Assembly: GCA_036365455.1 (NCBI GenBank)
Contig: JAWQUS010000009.1
Location: forward strand, 5,486,001-5,550,000
Direction: 5' to 3'
Source of the DNA: Macrosoma leucophasiata
Lineage: Eukaryota > Arthropoda > Insecta > Lepidoptera > Hedylidae
Length of the DNA: 64,000 nucleotides
Made by a program: the position numbers and the translations under genes. Under the pieces are notes generated by a model, which searched no databases, had not been told where the DNA came from, and was given only the letters and a program-made list of their open reading frames with translations. The first letter of the stretch is position 1. Each line of letters starts with the position of its first letter. Of the stretch, positions 51,401 through 62,046 are shown piece after piece.

Positions 51401-54400
51401 GTTTCATTTCTTCCTTCCGCTTTATCACACTTTTTTTTTCATCTTAACATGTACCACCGTAGGAATGTCTGGTCGGTCATGTCGGTACCTTATTTGTGTT
51501 GTAATAAAGTCTAATTTACAATATTTTTAAATGACCGGTAATTTCTTTGATGGTTATTTTTCCATGTTGTTTATATTTGTCATACCTATATTGTTTGTCG
51601 CTATGACTTATGCGAATCACTTTCTCGCATATTAAAAAAAAAGTATCTAAAGAAAATTTTGAATTAAGACAGGATTCGAAGCTATCACCTCTGGAACACT
51701 AGTCCAGCCGCTTTGCGACTAAGGTCGAAGCTATGGGGCTTCGGTTTCTCAGAATTAAGCATTAGTAGATTTTTTTCTTCATAATCTTTGTTGCTACGTG
51801 TATCTACAGTATGTATATCTATAGTTTTTTTCTCAAAAATGTGTTCTTCGTGGATACTATTTAAAAATATTGATATTTGCAAATTTATTAAATCTTTGGA
51901 AAAATAATAAAATGCTGAATTACTTATTTAGATAGTTGCTAGTATGTGCTAGTATCACATTCTTCGACTAGTATGTTTATCGGCGGTCTCAGTAAAAACT
52001 ATAAATATATACATATATTCCAATTTAATATTCTAATTGAAGCAAAATTGACATGCTCTGTTACCTTAACATAAACGTGATAATTCTTTCCACATCTAGG
52101 TATGTTATTTACCTACATCAAACGAGACGTGATTTGTTAATGGATTGGTCATTCATTGAGCTACATAATTTTATGTAAATTGCTTCGGATATGTCTGATA
52201 ATATACATTATATAAGTAAAGCGTACATATAGTCATTAAATTTTTTAAAGAATCATGGCAAGATTTGTACATAAAAAATAAAAATAGGTACACGGTAAAA
52301 CAGCATGGAAATATTATCCAGTGAACCTAAACAACATTTCCTGATACTTAAAATATTTTTAACTCTCCGAATAAAAAGTTTGAAATTGAACTTTAGTATG
52401 GAGTGACTTCTACTGTTGTTAGGAAAGACGATTTTTATTCCGGTGATTTAAAAATAATTTACACACCAGAAAATGTTCTTTAGGTTCCCTAGGTAATATT
52501 TCTAATCCGTTTTATCTTGTACCTTTTTCTAACTTTTTTTGTACAAATCAATGTATGAAACTTGCCATGATTCTTTGTGTTTTTCATTATTTACGTAAGG
52601 ATGAATTTATAATTTTTTCAAACTCTCTCCCTCAAGACCTTTATGTAATTAATGAATGGCTAGGATCTCACACAAATATACACACAATACGTGAAATACG
52701 TCCAGAATTGTATTGTCCGCCATTTGAACATTGGTAGGTATCCGATTATTTTCCTGTTTTTAACATAGGGCGAATGTTTCAGAGATAAAGGTTCTGTGGA
52801 ACCATTGCCTTTTCATTATCATCGTCGTATGTAATACTATGTTTAATTGCAGAAAAGGACACGTGTATTACGAAAAATGTCTTTTTTCGAACACATTATC
52901 GTGAATATTCATTTAATAACAATATCTAGTCTTTGAGTTTCATGTGGATAAATTTTGGTGGTGGTATGTTTTCCTGTTATCAACAATACTAAAAATAATT
53001 TCGTATAATATTCATTACTTTTAATGCAGGTGGAGGGCATTTTATATCAGCCCGTTAGTTAGGAGTCTATTCTTTCTCGTATTAAAATTTCTGAAACTAT
53101 AGATACGTAGTATATGTAATTAACACCGCTTCTAGGCAATGTATTTTCACTTTTGCAAATACTTAGGAAATATATACGTCTATCTCAATAATTTACTACG
53201 GCCATATCTCCTTAAACTTTATAGCAAACTGCAATCATTTGCTAGAAAACCCGGTTAGTCCAGCGGTGTGAGATGACCGTTTGATTCGAAGGGCACCGGG
53301 ACAAATGTTTGTATGGCCTACAGATATTTGCTTCGGTTCTGGGTGTTTGTGTATGTGTTGTATGTGTACAACGGCAACCACGACACAGGTTTATACCTAC
53401 TGTGGTGCTGTGAGTGTAAGCGTAAGCGTATACTTAATCTGAACAATGTTATGTAATCCGCAGGTGAGTCAGGATCCCGGTGAACTGTTCAACCTCTGCA
53501 AGGAACACAAGTGCTACCCCGACATCTGGTCGCTCTACTACTGGAGCAACTGGCTGACGCCGACGAACAGGCCGCGGCGCTTCGACACAGCCTTCTTTGT
53601 CACTGCCTTGGACGACAAGCCCAATATTAAGAGTAATTCCGAAGTTGTTAAAGTTCAGGTAAATATTTACAGATTTTGGTTCTGTTGTAGTAGATTTGTG
53701 ATAAAAAATGGGTTTTAAAAAAATGTGTAGAAATATAGTGTCGAAGGATCTAGACCTCGGCAGCTTAGTTGACAAATCGGCCAGTTTTGTCTGGTGGTTG
53801 CAAGTACATACCTGACGAATGCGCTTATTTCTTTAAATCTGTTCTAGTAAAAAAATATTTTTGCTAGGTACCAAGAACTAATTTTGATCTTAGGCACTAT
53901 ATGTAGGTATATCGTGTTAAACAATATCTGTTGAATAAAAAGGTGCAATAATTATTTAACCTGAATGTAATTTGAACTGGCGTAAAAATTCACAAGTACA
54001 TTTACTCTTACGTGCTATTTGTAGCTCTATTAGATTTTAATAAAATATTTGAACTATCGATTTCCATTCAAGGCGACTTTCTCATTAAAACCGTCGCTAA
54101 TGCATTCATACCTATATATTGGAAAAAAAGTAATAACTGGCCAGGCATATATGAACCTCGTAATCTTTACAGGGTGCAATATAAACTTACTAACAATATA
54201 AATTGGGCTTATAATTGCCACTTTAATTACATGAAAAATATGAATAATGTAAAATCATGTCCTTTCAGTGGTCTTCCCCATCCGAGATATTGGAAGAAAA
54301 TAACAACGGCGATATCATATTGCAACCACCACAGCAATACGAGCTGTCCCGTATTGGCCACATCTCGGACTTTGAACAGCTGATAAAGTTTGCCAAAGAA

Positions 54401-55124
54401 AGAAGCCCATATGGTAATGAGCTGTTCTACCCTGTGTTTATGCAAGCGAAAAATGGCCTGCTTTGTCTCTTCCCAGGTAAAGCCTACTAATATTAGAAAT
54501 GCGAAAGTTTGTGCGTATGAATGTTTGTTACTCTTTCACGAAACAACTACTGGACGGATTTAGATGAAACTTTACAGTAATCTTAATATATATAAATCTC
54601 GTGTCACAATGTTTGTCCTCAATGGACTCCTAAACCACTTAACCGATTATAATAAAATTCGCACACCATGTGCAGTTCGATCCAACTTGAGAGATAGGAT
54701 AGCTTACATTGCGCTATGACTAATAGGAGCAGAGCAGCGCGGGCGAAGCCGGGGCGGGCCGCTAGTATAGGTTATATATAACATATAGACTACAATTTGT
54801 AATTATTAAAAGTATACGCAGACGAAGTCACAGTCAAAACCTAGTGTTTCATAAAATTTAATCTCAATTTCAAAGTTAAGTCTTTCTACATTATAATTTT
54901 TTTTTTCAGGTGACTGCCTATATCCATCAGATAGAGTAGATTATAACAGAAAAGACCCATTTACCATAGACAAAACGCTAGAAGAGACCAGAGAAGGTGC
55001 ACTCCATCGGTTCGAAGCTGTAGACTCCAAAACATTTTTCGTTATCAACAATTATACACCTTACCACCATATCAATATGGGAAATAATGTCATGCAACTG
55101 AATTCTAGAGAAATACGCGTCTAA
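48171..55124 (+). CDS. NUDT19-like acyl-CoA diphosphatase, five exons
   Basis: Join 48171-48478, 51027-51171, 53464-53658, 54269-54476, 54910-55124: 1071 nt, 356 residues (human NUDT19 has 375). All introns are GT-AG and phases fit. The Nudix box is split as in this family: FPGGVYEE at about 54-61, then a long insertion, then RETFEELGLL at 113-122 giving REx2EExG metal ligands. Later conserved blocks are PDIW, WLTP, RRFDTAFF and QWSSPSE. Known relatives cleave CoA and acyl-CoA to phosphopantetheine and 3',5'-ADP in peroxisomes. The C-terminus (REIRV) is not an SKL-type peroxisomal signal. The homology is clear; the substrate is inferred. Confidence 0.92.
48479..51026 (+). other. NUDT19-like intron 1 (2.5 kb) with old repeats
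   Basis: Contains a very diverged family B copy (about 49574-49890: GTAGAGCTTCAGTGG, then AGAGTGGTAACATAGATCTG) and an RTE-like end (50383-50620: GTTGCCCGCGACTTCGCCCG, ending CACACTCTCATATTTATAAT). No coding sequence is seen. Confidence 0.6.
51027..51171 (+). CDS. NUDT19-like exon 2
   Basis: Acceptor TTATCCAG at 51019-51026; donor CGG|GTGAGA at 51172. Encodes the end of codon 103 and residues 104-151 with the catalytic RETFEELG motif. Confidence 0.9.
51172..53463 (+). other. NUDT19-like intron 2 (2.3 kb)
   Basis: AT-rich. Includes a tRNA-like SINE D-type fragment (51640-51740, minus strand) and a SINE C copy (53245-53431) that ends about 30 bases before the acceptor. The 60-codon frame at 52555 has no domain. 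Confidence 0.6.
53245..53431 (+). repeat. SINE C, copy 2, next to a splice acceptor
   Basis: GGTTAGTCCAGCGGTGTGAG head with part of the B-box lost (GAAGGGCACCGGGAC), then GTACAACGGCAACCACGACA and TGTGAGTGTAAGCG, ending 32 bases before exon 3. Confidence 0.8.
53464..53658 (+). CDS. NUDT19-like exon 3
   Basis: 65 codons, phase 0 at both ends. Acceptor ATCCGCAG, donor CAG|GTAAAT. Starts V-S-Q-D-P, matching V-R-Q-D-P of human NUDT19, so the boundary is firm although the exon itself begins GTGAGT. Contains PDIWSLYYWSNWLTP and RRFDTAFF. Confidence 0.92.
54269..54476 (+). CDS. NUDT19-like exon 4
   Basis: Acceptor CCTTTCAG, donor CCAG|GTAAAG; ends in phase 1. Starts WSSPSE, a block shared with vertebrate NUDT19, and includes LPP/QPP-type and ISDFEQL segments of the C-terminal half. 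Confidence 0.92.
54490..54775 (+). repeat. RTE/Helitron-like repeat in NUDT19-like intron 4
   Basis: ACGAAACAACTACTGGACGG, then CTAAACCACTTAACCGATT, ending GCGAAGCCGGGGCGGGCCGC. Same pattern as 46760-47115. Confidence 0.6.
54910..55124 (+). CDS. NUDT19-like exon 5 (terminal)
   Basis: Acceptor with a T-run then CAG at 54907-54909. Encodes the C-terminal 71 residues (GDCLYPSD, HRFEAVD, TPYHHINM) and stops with TAA at 55122-55124. No AATAAA occurs between this stop and the next start codon. Confidence 0.9.
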
Positions 55125-55217
55125 CATAACTTTACAAAACCTCACCTTGCCTTAGTCGTGGGCCTTATTACATACTATTACTATATTCATTCCTATTCGG
55201 TAACTTAGCTACTTAAA

Positions 55218-56768
55218 ATGGCGACTTCTGGTCATACGTGGCCAAATAGCCAAGACGATTACGAATTGTTAGAAGTAATCGGAGTGGGGGCCACCGCCGT
55301 GGTACACGCGGCCTACTGCCAACCGCGGGGCGAAAAATGCGCGATAAAACGTATCAACCTTGAGAAGTGGAACACATCGATGGACGAGCTCCTCAAAGAG
55401 ATTCAAGCTATGTCCAGCTGTAACCACGAAAACGTGGTGACTTACTACACCAGCTTCGTCGTAAAAGAGGAACTGTGGTTGGTGCTCAGACTGCTCGAAG
55501 GCGGCAGCTTGCTGGACATCATCAAGCACAAGATGAGAGTCTCCAATTGCAAACACGGCGTGTTCGACGAGGCGACGATCGCGACCGTCCTCAAGGAGGT
55601 GCTGAAGGGATTAGAGTATTTCCACCAGAATGGTCAAATCCACAGGGACATAAAGGCGGGCAACATTCTGCTCGGCGACGACGGAATAGTCCAGATCGCC
55701 GACTTCGGCGTGTCCGCGTGGCTCGCCACCGGCAGAGACCTCTCACGGCAGAAAGTGCGCCACACGTTCGTCGGTACGCCCTGCTGGATGGCCCCAGAGG
55801 TGATGGAGCAGAACCACGGCTACGACTTCAAAGCGGACATCTGGTCCTTCGGGATCACGGCCATCGAGATGGCCACGGGCACGGCGCCCTACCACAAGTA
55901 CCCGCCGATGAAGGTGCTCATGCTCACGCTCCAGAACGACCCGCCGACGCTCGACACCGGCGCCGAGGAGAAGGACCAGTACAAGGCGTACGGGAAGACG
56001 TTCCGCAAGATGATATCAGAGTGCCTCCAGAAGGACCCGACGAAGCGGCCGTCCGCGACGGAGCTGCTGAAGCACTCGTTCTTCAAGAAGGCGAAGGACC
56101 GGAAGTACCTGGTGCAGACGCTGGTGTCGATCGGGCCGAGCATGGAGACGCGCGTGCACAAGGCGAGCCGGCGGCAGCCCGGCGCCTCGGGCCGCCTGCA
56201 CCGCATGGAGACCGGCGAGTGGGTGTGGGAGAGCGAGGAGGAGGACGACGACGAGGAGGGCGACGCGAGCCGCGACCGGCCCATGAACACGCTCGCGCGC
56301 GCCGCCTCCTCCGACAGCGAGAGCGAGGACGAGGCGCGCGCCGGGGGCGGCGGCGGCGGCGGCGGCGGCTTCACCATCGGCTCGCTGGGCGCCGCCGCCG
56401 AGGACGCGCCGCAGATCAACCTGGTGCTGCGCATGCGCAACTCGCGGCGCGAGCTCAACGACATCCGCTTCGAGTTCGCGCCCGGCAAGGACTCGGCCGA
56501 CGGCATCGCCACCGAGCTGGTGGGGGCGGGGCTGGTGGCGGCGCGCGACGCGGACGCCATCGCGGCGCAGCTGCAGCGGCTCGTGGACTCGCACCTGTTC
56601 CCGCCCACGGCCGGCGGGGCCCCCGGGGCCGCCGGGCCCGCCGCGCCCGCCGCGCCCGCCGCGCCGCCGCCGCGGTCGCTCACCTTCCGCCTCGACTCCG
56701 CCGACCCCGCCGAGCCGGCCGACGAGAAGGGCCTCGTCGGCTACGCGCAGATCTCCATCGTCGACTAG
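55218..56768 (+). CDS. fray: Frayed: OSR1/SPAK-type STE20 kinase, intronless
   Basis: 516 residues (human OXSR1 527). The kinase domain (about 15-292) has glycine loop GVGATAVV (22-29), Lys44, catalytic HRDIKAGN (Asp144), DFG (162), and the activation Thr183 in [15 protein letters not shown], the WNK target position. PGASGRL at about 325 matches the regulatory S-motif. After an acidic stretch and a run of nine Gly comes the CCT/PF2 domain (about 392-450; INLVLRMRN to RFEFAPG), which docks RFx(V/I) proteins such as WNKs and cation-chloride cotransporters. An Ala/Pro-rich insert interrupts the C-terminus. An in-frame TAG at 55206 sets the start. The whole CDS is one exon with very high GC in the 3' half. 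It lies 93 bp after the NUDT19-like stop. Confidence 0.95.
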   Translation: MATSGHTWPNSQDDYELLEVIGVGATAVVHAAYCQPRGEKCAIKRINLEKWNTSMDELLKEIQAMSSCNHENVVTYYTSFVVKEELWLVLRLLEGGSLLDIIKHKMRVSNCKHGVFDEATIATVLKEVLKGLEYFHQNGQIHRDIKAGNILLGDDGIVQIADFGVSAWLATGRDLSRQKVRHTFVGTPCWMAPEVMEQNHGYDFKADIWSFGITAIEMATGTAPYHKYPPMKVLMLTLQNDPPTLDTGAEEKDQYKAYGKTFRKMISECLQKDPTKRPSATELLKHSFFKKAKDRKYLVQTLVSIGPSMETRVHKASRRQPGASGRLHRMETGEWVWESEEEDDDEEGDASRDRPMNTLARAASSDSESEDEARAGGGGGGGGGFTIGSLGAAAEDAPQINLVLRMRNSRRELNDIRFEFAPGKDSADGIATELVGAGLVAARDADAIAAQLQRLVDSHLFPPTAGGAPGAAGPAAPAAPAAPPPRSLTFRLDSADPAEPADEKGLVGYAQISIVD

Positions 56769-58140
56769 ACCCGACGCAACCCCCTACCTCCCGCGACCGA
56801 TGGACAATAATATTACCGTAGGACGTAATCTAGCCGCCGCGGCCGTCCGTGAACCGCGTCGCGAGGGTACGCTCGGTGCTAAAAGTCGATGTACCATTCG
56901 TGTACAATAATCCGTAAATCGCTCGATCGGAGCGCGCCCTAGCGCGTTGTTCCCCCCGGTTATGGACTGCTTCAGTTCGCGTCGCGATATATTTCCATTA
57001 ATAAGCAGTGGACTTGATTGGTAGCCTGATCGAAGAGCATTAAAGTCACTAATCAACTGCTTCTTCATAATAATAAAACAGAAATAATCATAACGTTAAT
57101 GTTGCACACTATCATAAACGAATAGCGAGCGATGTTAACGTGGAACATTAAATCAACTTTTGCCGCCGACTCTAGGTTGACCCTCGCGAGCGAATCCGAC
57201 GCATTGTATTTATTATCAAATTTTATATGTCACGCCGCCATCCCGACTGGCTAATTATTTTTTGCACCGATGGCGAGACGGCTCGTGCCGCGTTAGTCCG
57301 TAGTCTTATTTAATGTAAGCGCTATATTATCGCTATGTTACGCTGTGTTCTAAGTAAAGTACCTACATATTTTATATTTTATGGGTGGATATGGAATTCG
57401 TTTTAGTTTATCATTTGTAGCTCAAGTGGATGTAATATTCTATGATCATAAGGGTGAATCTGAATTTATTTTATTTTTTAATTGTATGACTTCGTGATGA
57501 TTTCTTTGCTCCGTATTATGAAACACTGTAATGGAACGTTTATGGACTTGATTTTGCCTCGCTCAAAGCTGTACGCGTAAGAGTATATTGTATGGTAAGG
57601 TCCGACTGAAGCCCAAATTACGAGGTCCTAAGCATATCCACTTAAGATAATTTCGTATTCGATACACTAGTTATCGTTTTTAATGCTTACGTTGATGTAC
57701 ATCTACTATTTATAGTACCTCATAAGGTGTTAAGTGCCATATTTAGATGTTCTAAATATGTATTGACTATTGATGCATTGCACAGACGATCTTACGATGC
57801 CTTCTTGTGGTAACATTTTATTGTAAGTTTAATATTATGAGGTATATCTTAGTCGTAAGCCATTTGTATGCGTGTACACATTAGATGTGACACAGTCGAA
57901 TACAACTCGTCAACGAGATATTGTGGATGTTTCATTTGCTGGTAACCTCGATTTTCGATTGTACTGCAATTCTCTCCGATACTATAATAAATTTTGTCAT
58001 CTTTAATGAGTACACCCAACGTTACAGTGTTTAATTCGAACGCAGAATGTGTATGCGCACCCTATGAAATGTTTTTACGTTGTTATTTGTTTGTTGCTTA
58101 TTTTGGAATTATTTTTTGAAATAATAAAATATTAAATTGA
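56769..58140 (+). other. frayed 3' UTR
   Basis: No ORF. The first good poly(A) signal, AATAAA at 58123-58128, suggests a 3' UTR of about 1.37 kb that could serve both the kinase and any readthrough transcript from the upstream gene. Confidence 0.55.
58123..58128 (+). terminator. Candidate poly(A) signal
   Basis: AATAAA in TGAAATAATAAAATATT, after a T-rich stretch. Confidence 0.55.
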
Positions 58141-58145
58141 CTTCG

Positions 58146-60009
58146 GCAGGATGTTTTATTAAAATCACTATGATTGAAAATCTTAAACGGTAATGTAACT
58201 ATACTTTATTACAATTTGTGCTTATCGGTACCAAATGGTGTTTACATTTAAAATGTTCAGTTTCCAACGCGTCGACACGTACAATTCTACGTTACAAAGC
58301 AAAATGGTGTACATTCATGATTTAGTCTAAATACGAATGCAGCTTATTACAATGTTCACATATTTAATAAAAAAATCCAATCATTTTGGCCTCTTACAGT
58401 CAGTTCCTATAAAAAATACATCTTTGGAACATTCAGTAGTTCATAAACCCTATTGAGCCAGTTCCACGAGCGAAGTCGTACATGTGGTAAATATTAGTAT
58501 TATTAAAAGCTTTCTAAAGTATATAATGGCACCAACATCTCAACTAGGAAATAAAAATACCACTGTATTTGAATTGAAACGTCTCGCGAAACTGATCCAT
58601 TAGGCAATTCTTATCTAGTTGATAATCGCTATCAGAACGGTCGCAAAAGCAACGCAGATATAAAAATAACGTTTGTACAGATACACTGAAAAGTTGGTCC
58701 ACAGAACAAACTGTATAACAACTTGTGGTTTTTAAACTATTGCGTGACACCTTATTAAAATTAGGAAAATAGAAACATTCGTGGATCTATGTCAATGATT
58801 TTAAAGAATCTGTTTATGTTTTTCTAAAACACGCAAGTTACGGGCAGCACAATCTCGAATCAAATATACATATTTAGGAATATACTTAATTTTGAATAAC
58901 TTATAATGAAAACTAAGCTAAGGTCAGACAGTACGGTGGCAGGACTTTCGCACTCTAAATTGGACGAAAGAAGTTCTCCTAATCACCCTACAGAGTATTT
59001 CATTTCAAACATCTACCTACATACTTATGAGGAATGAGATTATCGTTAACATATTTATACATCTACTGATTAACCAATTTTATGAAAATTGAGTTGAAAA
59101 AGTAATGAAGACAGCCAAATAAAATTGTGACTTTATAACCTACTTACTAATAATAAGGTCTAAACTCTGGATGAGGTTCATTTTCTAAAGTACGTACAGT
59201 CGGCGAACTCGCGACTGAACCAAAATCCATAAAATATAGCATTTGTCATGATTTATTTTTCGTAATAACACATGAGTGCATTTTAGCAATTAAAGAATAA
59301 TGGAAAGAAATGTGGGACTGGTTATCCTGGTCGGTCGCAAGTTCGATCCCAGCCGAAACCAACGTTTTCTTTCCATTAATTTCTTTAATTTTAAATACAG
59401 CATTTATTACCACCGCGTAAGGGGTGTGTGGTCAAGCGGCCAGTTCCCTAATAGTACGTAGTATATTTTCGATTAATCCAACAGTTGGAATGTTAAAATC
59501 TACACCTGAATAATTAAGTAGTGTTGACTTCAAAAGTAGAACTTATTTGAGACGTGTCTGTCACAATCCGGCTCTGATTAATTGGGAGACCAAGGAATAC
59601 CATAGAAATCCGGCCTGTCCAACGTAAATAATGTAATAAATCGGTCCTATCCACCCGCCAACCGTCTGGCCGCGCGTCAAACACATTACAGCTGTACAAT
59701 TTAATAGAATTACCACGCAACACGACAATTTAACACATCACTGCACGTTTCAATCTAAATTGTTGACTGAATCATAGTGCAATTATCGTTTATTACAAGG
59801 CATTTTTATTAGTCGAAAGAAAAATATTTCCACCATAGTAATAAGCTAACTTTAGAATTCCAGAAATTGCTCAGACTAACAAAAATGAGAGAAATAACAT
59901 ATTAGTTTTAAATTGTGACCAAATGATACCATCGCCATAGATACGAGTACCTTTCTTACTACGTATTCTTTCTTACTGTCTGGAAAGATAAAAACGTAAA
60001 GTACATAAA
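58146..60009. other. No gene recognised; tRNA-like SINE piece
   Basis: AT-rich. At 59250-59375 is a SINE D-like unit in plus sense (GGACTGGTTATCCTGGTCGG then CGCAAGTTCGATCCCAGCC, with TTTCTTTCCATTAATTTC after it). Short minus-strand ORFs (58544, 59514) show no domain. Confidence 0.45.
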
Positions 60010-60246
60010 TAACTTCACGCCTGTAATCCCTGAAGAAGTAGGCTGCACTGAAGCACATCCGGGCACATAACCAAACTCGAGGTACTGGGAAACTTTCAGA
60101 ATATGGAAAAAAACCACCAGACCACAGAGCACCAGAGATAAAATATTTTTACACTTTGTCTCTAGTAGCCCCGATCCGGGAATCAAATCCAGGACCCCAG
60201 CGTAGCAGCGACAATATATCGCTGCTAATATTCACGTCCACGCAGT
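60010..60246 (-). repeat. SINE A, copy 7
   Basis: CACGCCTGTAATCCCTGAAG at the left, GGGAATCAAATCCAGGACCC (B-box complement) at the right. Part of the body is lost near 60045. Confidence 0.75.
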
Positions 60247-61467
60247 GATTTTGACATCGCCAGCGACCAAGGTCCCAATATAATATGCAAGTCCTAATAA
60301 AATTACAAACTATCAATCAAAAAGTTACTTTCAATTATGACTGGTATATCTTAACAAAAACAATATCATTGAAATAAAACTATTTTTACGGATTTATCTC
60401 GCGTATATTAAACTAAAATGATTTTTAAAATCAACCCGACGTTTCGGTCGCTTTTCAGCTTCCGTGGTCCCGGGCAGACTGAGGTGACATTTGTCTGACA
60501 GAAGTTTGAAAAAATTTATAATAATATGTAGCTACCTCCATCGATTTCGTAAACGCCTTGCGTAGCGTTCAGGATTAACACAATAATTACTTATGGTATC
60601 TTGAGGTCTTGCAGACTGCTGCGGCTGGGATTTAATCTTGCTAAGTATGGGATCCCATGATGTTGAAAACAATATCTCTAGCATTTTATAATTTGTGTTG
60701 CCTGCACACTTATTCATTGTTGTAACATTTGCAAGTATTTTATCACTTTCTTTTTATTAGTCAGAGATACTTTTAAACTAAAACTGATATTAACAACGAT
60801 AATATTGTCAACGATTTAAATCAAAATTACGTATAAGCTTTGAATATTATGATCGATAACTTACGAAATTAGTAGTACCTATAAGTGTATTTACATTGAC
60901 TAGGCAAACAAGCATCTTATCCTAAAATCACGCACTCTAATAAGGCATATACTATTAGTGCTGTAAATATAATTTCAAAATATAACACCAATATATTAAA
61001 TTAATATATCCGTAAACGTAGCGAAAATAGAATAAACTGAAACAACAATATTTCCAATTCCTTAATTAGGACTTTTTGTGATTTTGTATATTAAAAAATA
61101 TATTGCGAGTATATGCAAAATAAAATTATTAAGTACAATAAAATGTAAAGCCTTAAGCTGTTAAAATTAATTTAAAACTTATTAATAGTTAATTCATTGA
61201 TAAAAAAAATATAACTTTTTGATAACAAATGAGAATCAAGTAAGTACTGATCAATATAATCAAAAAATATAAATGCAAAAAATTAAGAAATATCCTTAAT
61301 ATCTATATTTCAATATTTGTCATCATATTCAAGCGGAATGTAAAAAATATATATATTTATATGAGATTCAAGCAATTTGTGAGGTATTTATGGACCAGTA
61401 TAATGTACATAACTAAGAGATCTAGAAACAGGAATGTTAACAAAATAGGGTATTTGACAATGTTTTA
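60247..61467. other. No gene recognised
   Basis: Strongly AT-rich. A short GC-richer piece at 60430-60500 (CGACGTTTCGGTCGCTTTTC) resembles the common 'ACGTTTCGG' block of some repeats. Confidence 0.45.
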
Positions 61468-62044
61468 CAGTACCCATCACGAAATATTGCACGAGCTTAA
61501 GAAAGAGACAATCGGCTAGTTTCGAGTTCGTAGAACGTTATCTCTGCAGCACACTGCCTACGTAAGCAATGATTGTCCGGTATTGGTCAAAACTTTATGA
61601 AAATGGTCGACAAACACACTATTTTTTTTTTTCTGCAAATTTAATTTCTACAAACATGTCATTGTTAACCATTAATAATTTAAATTTGTTTAATCTGCTT
61701 GACATCCGTCAAACACAGGGTCCCAGATGAAAATCAGCGTCAAGTCGATTGATGTTATCGACTTGACATGAAGCAGATCTGGATCAGCCGTGAGACTTAA
61801 TACCTTTTTTTTTTTTAATTCTTATTGTTTTACTTTTTGTATAATTGAACCTATGTACCTAATCGTATGGAAATTTTGTATCGTCATGTGTCTGTGCTCT
61901 CCAAATAAATGTTTTCTTTCTTTCTTTCTTTCTTTCTTTAAACGTCAAATAGAATATGTGCGAAAGAGATAACGCTCTGCAGAGCCGAAATTCTCCGAAG
62001 TCTCTCTCCTAAGGTCGATGTGCAATATATCTTGCGGCATACTG
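61468..62044 (+). mobile_element. Tc1/mariner-type MITE, copy M3, split by a LINE tail
   Basis: Starts CAGTACCCATCACGAAATAT after TA and ends GCGGCATACTG before TA. The internal blocks match the MITE at 12061 on both sides of an insertion (61616-61939) flanked by AAAC. Confidence 0.8.
61616..61939 (+). mobile_element. 5'-truncated LINE tail inserted in MITE
   Basis: 324 bp ending CCAAATAAATGTTTTC and a CTTT-repeat tail (to 61939), with AAAC duplicated at the borders (61612-61615 and 61940-61943). It contains a perfect 11-bp hairpin (GTCAAGTCGAT, 7-base loop, ATCGACTTGAC; 61739-61767), as 3' UTRs of LINEs often do. Confidence 0.75.
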
Positions 62045-62046
62045 TA

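Noticed and set aside
55889..56683. 264-codon minus-strand frame under the kinase gene
   Set aside because: A GC-driven antisense shadow with no domain.
55475..56821. 448-codon frame overlapping the frayed kinase in another frame
   Set aside because: It is Arg/Gly/Ala-rich, typical of an alternate frame of GC-rich coding DNA. The kinase frame carries all the catalytic motifs.
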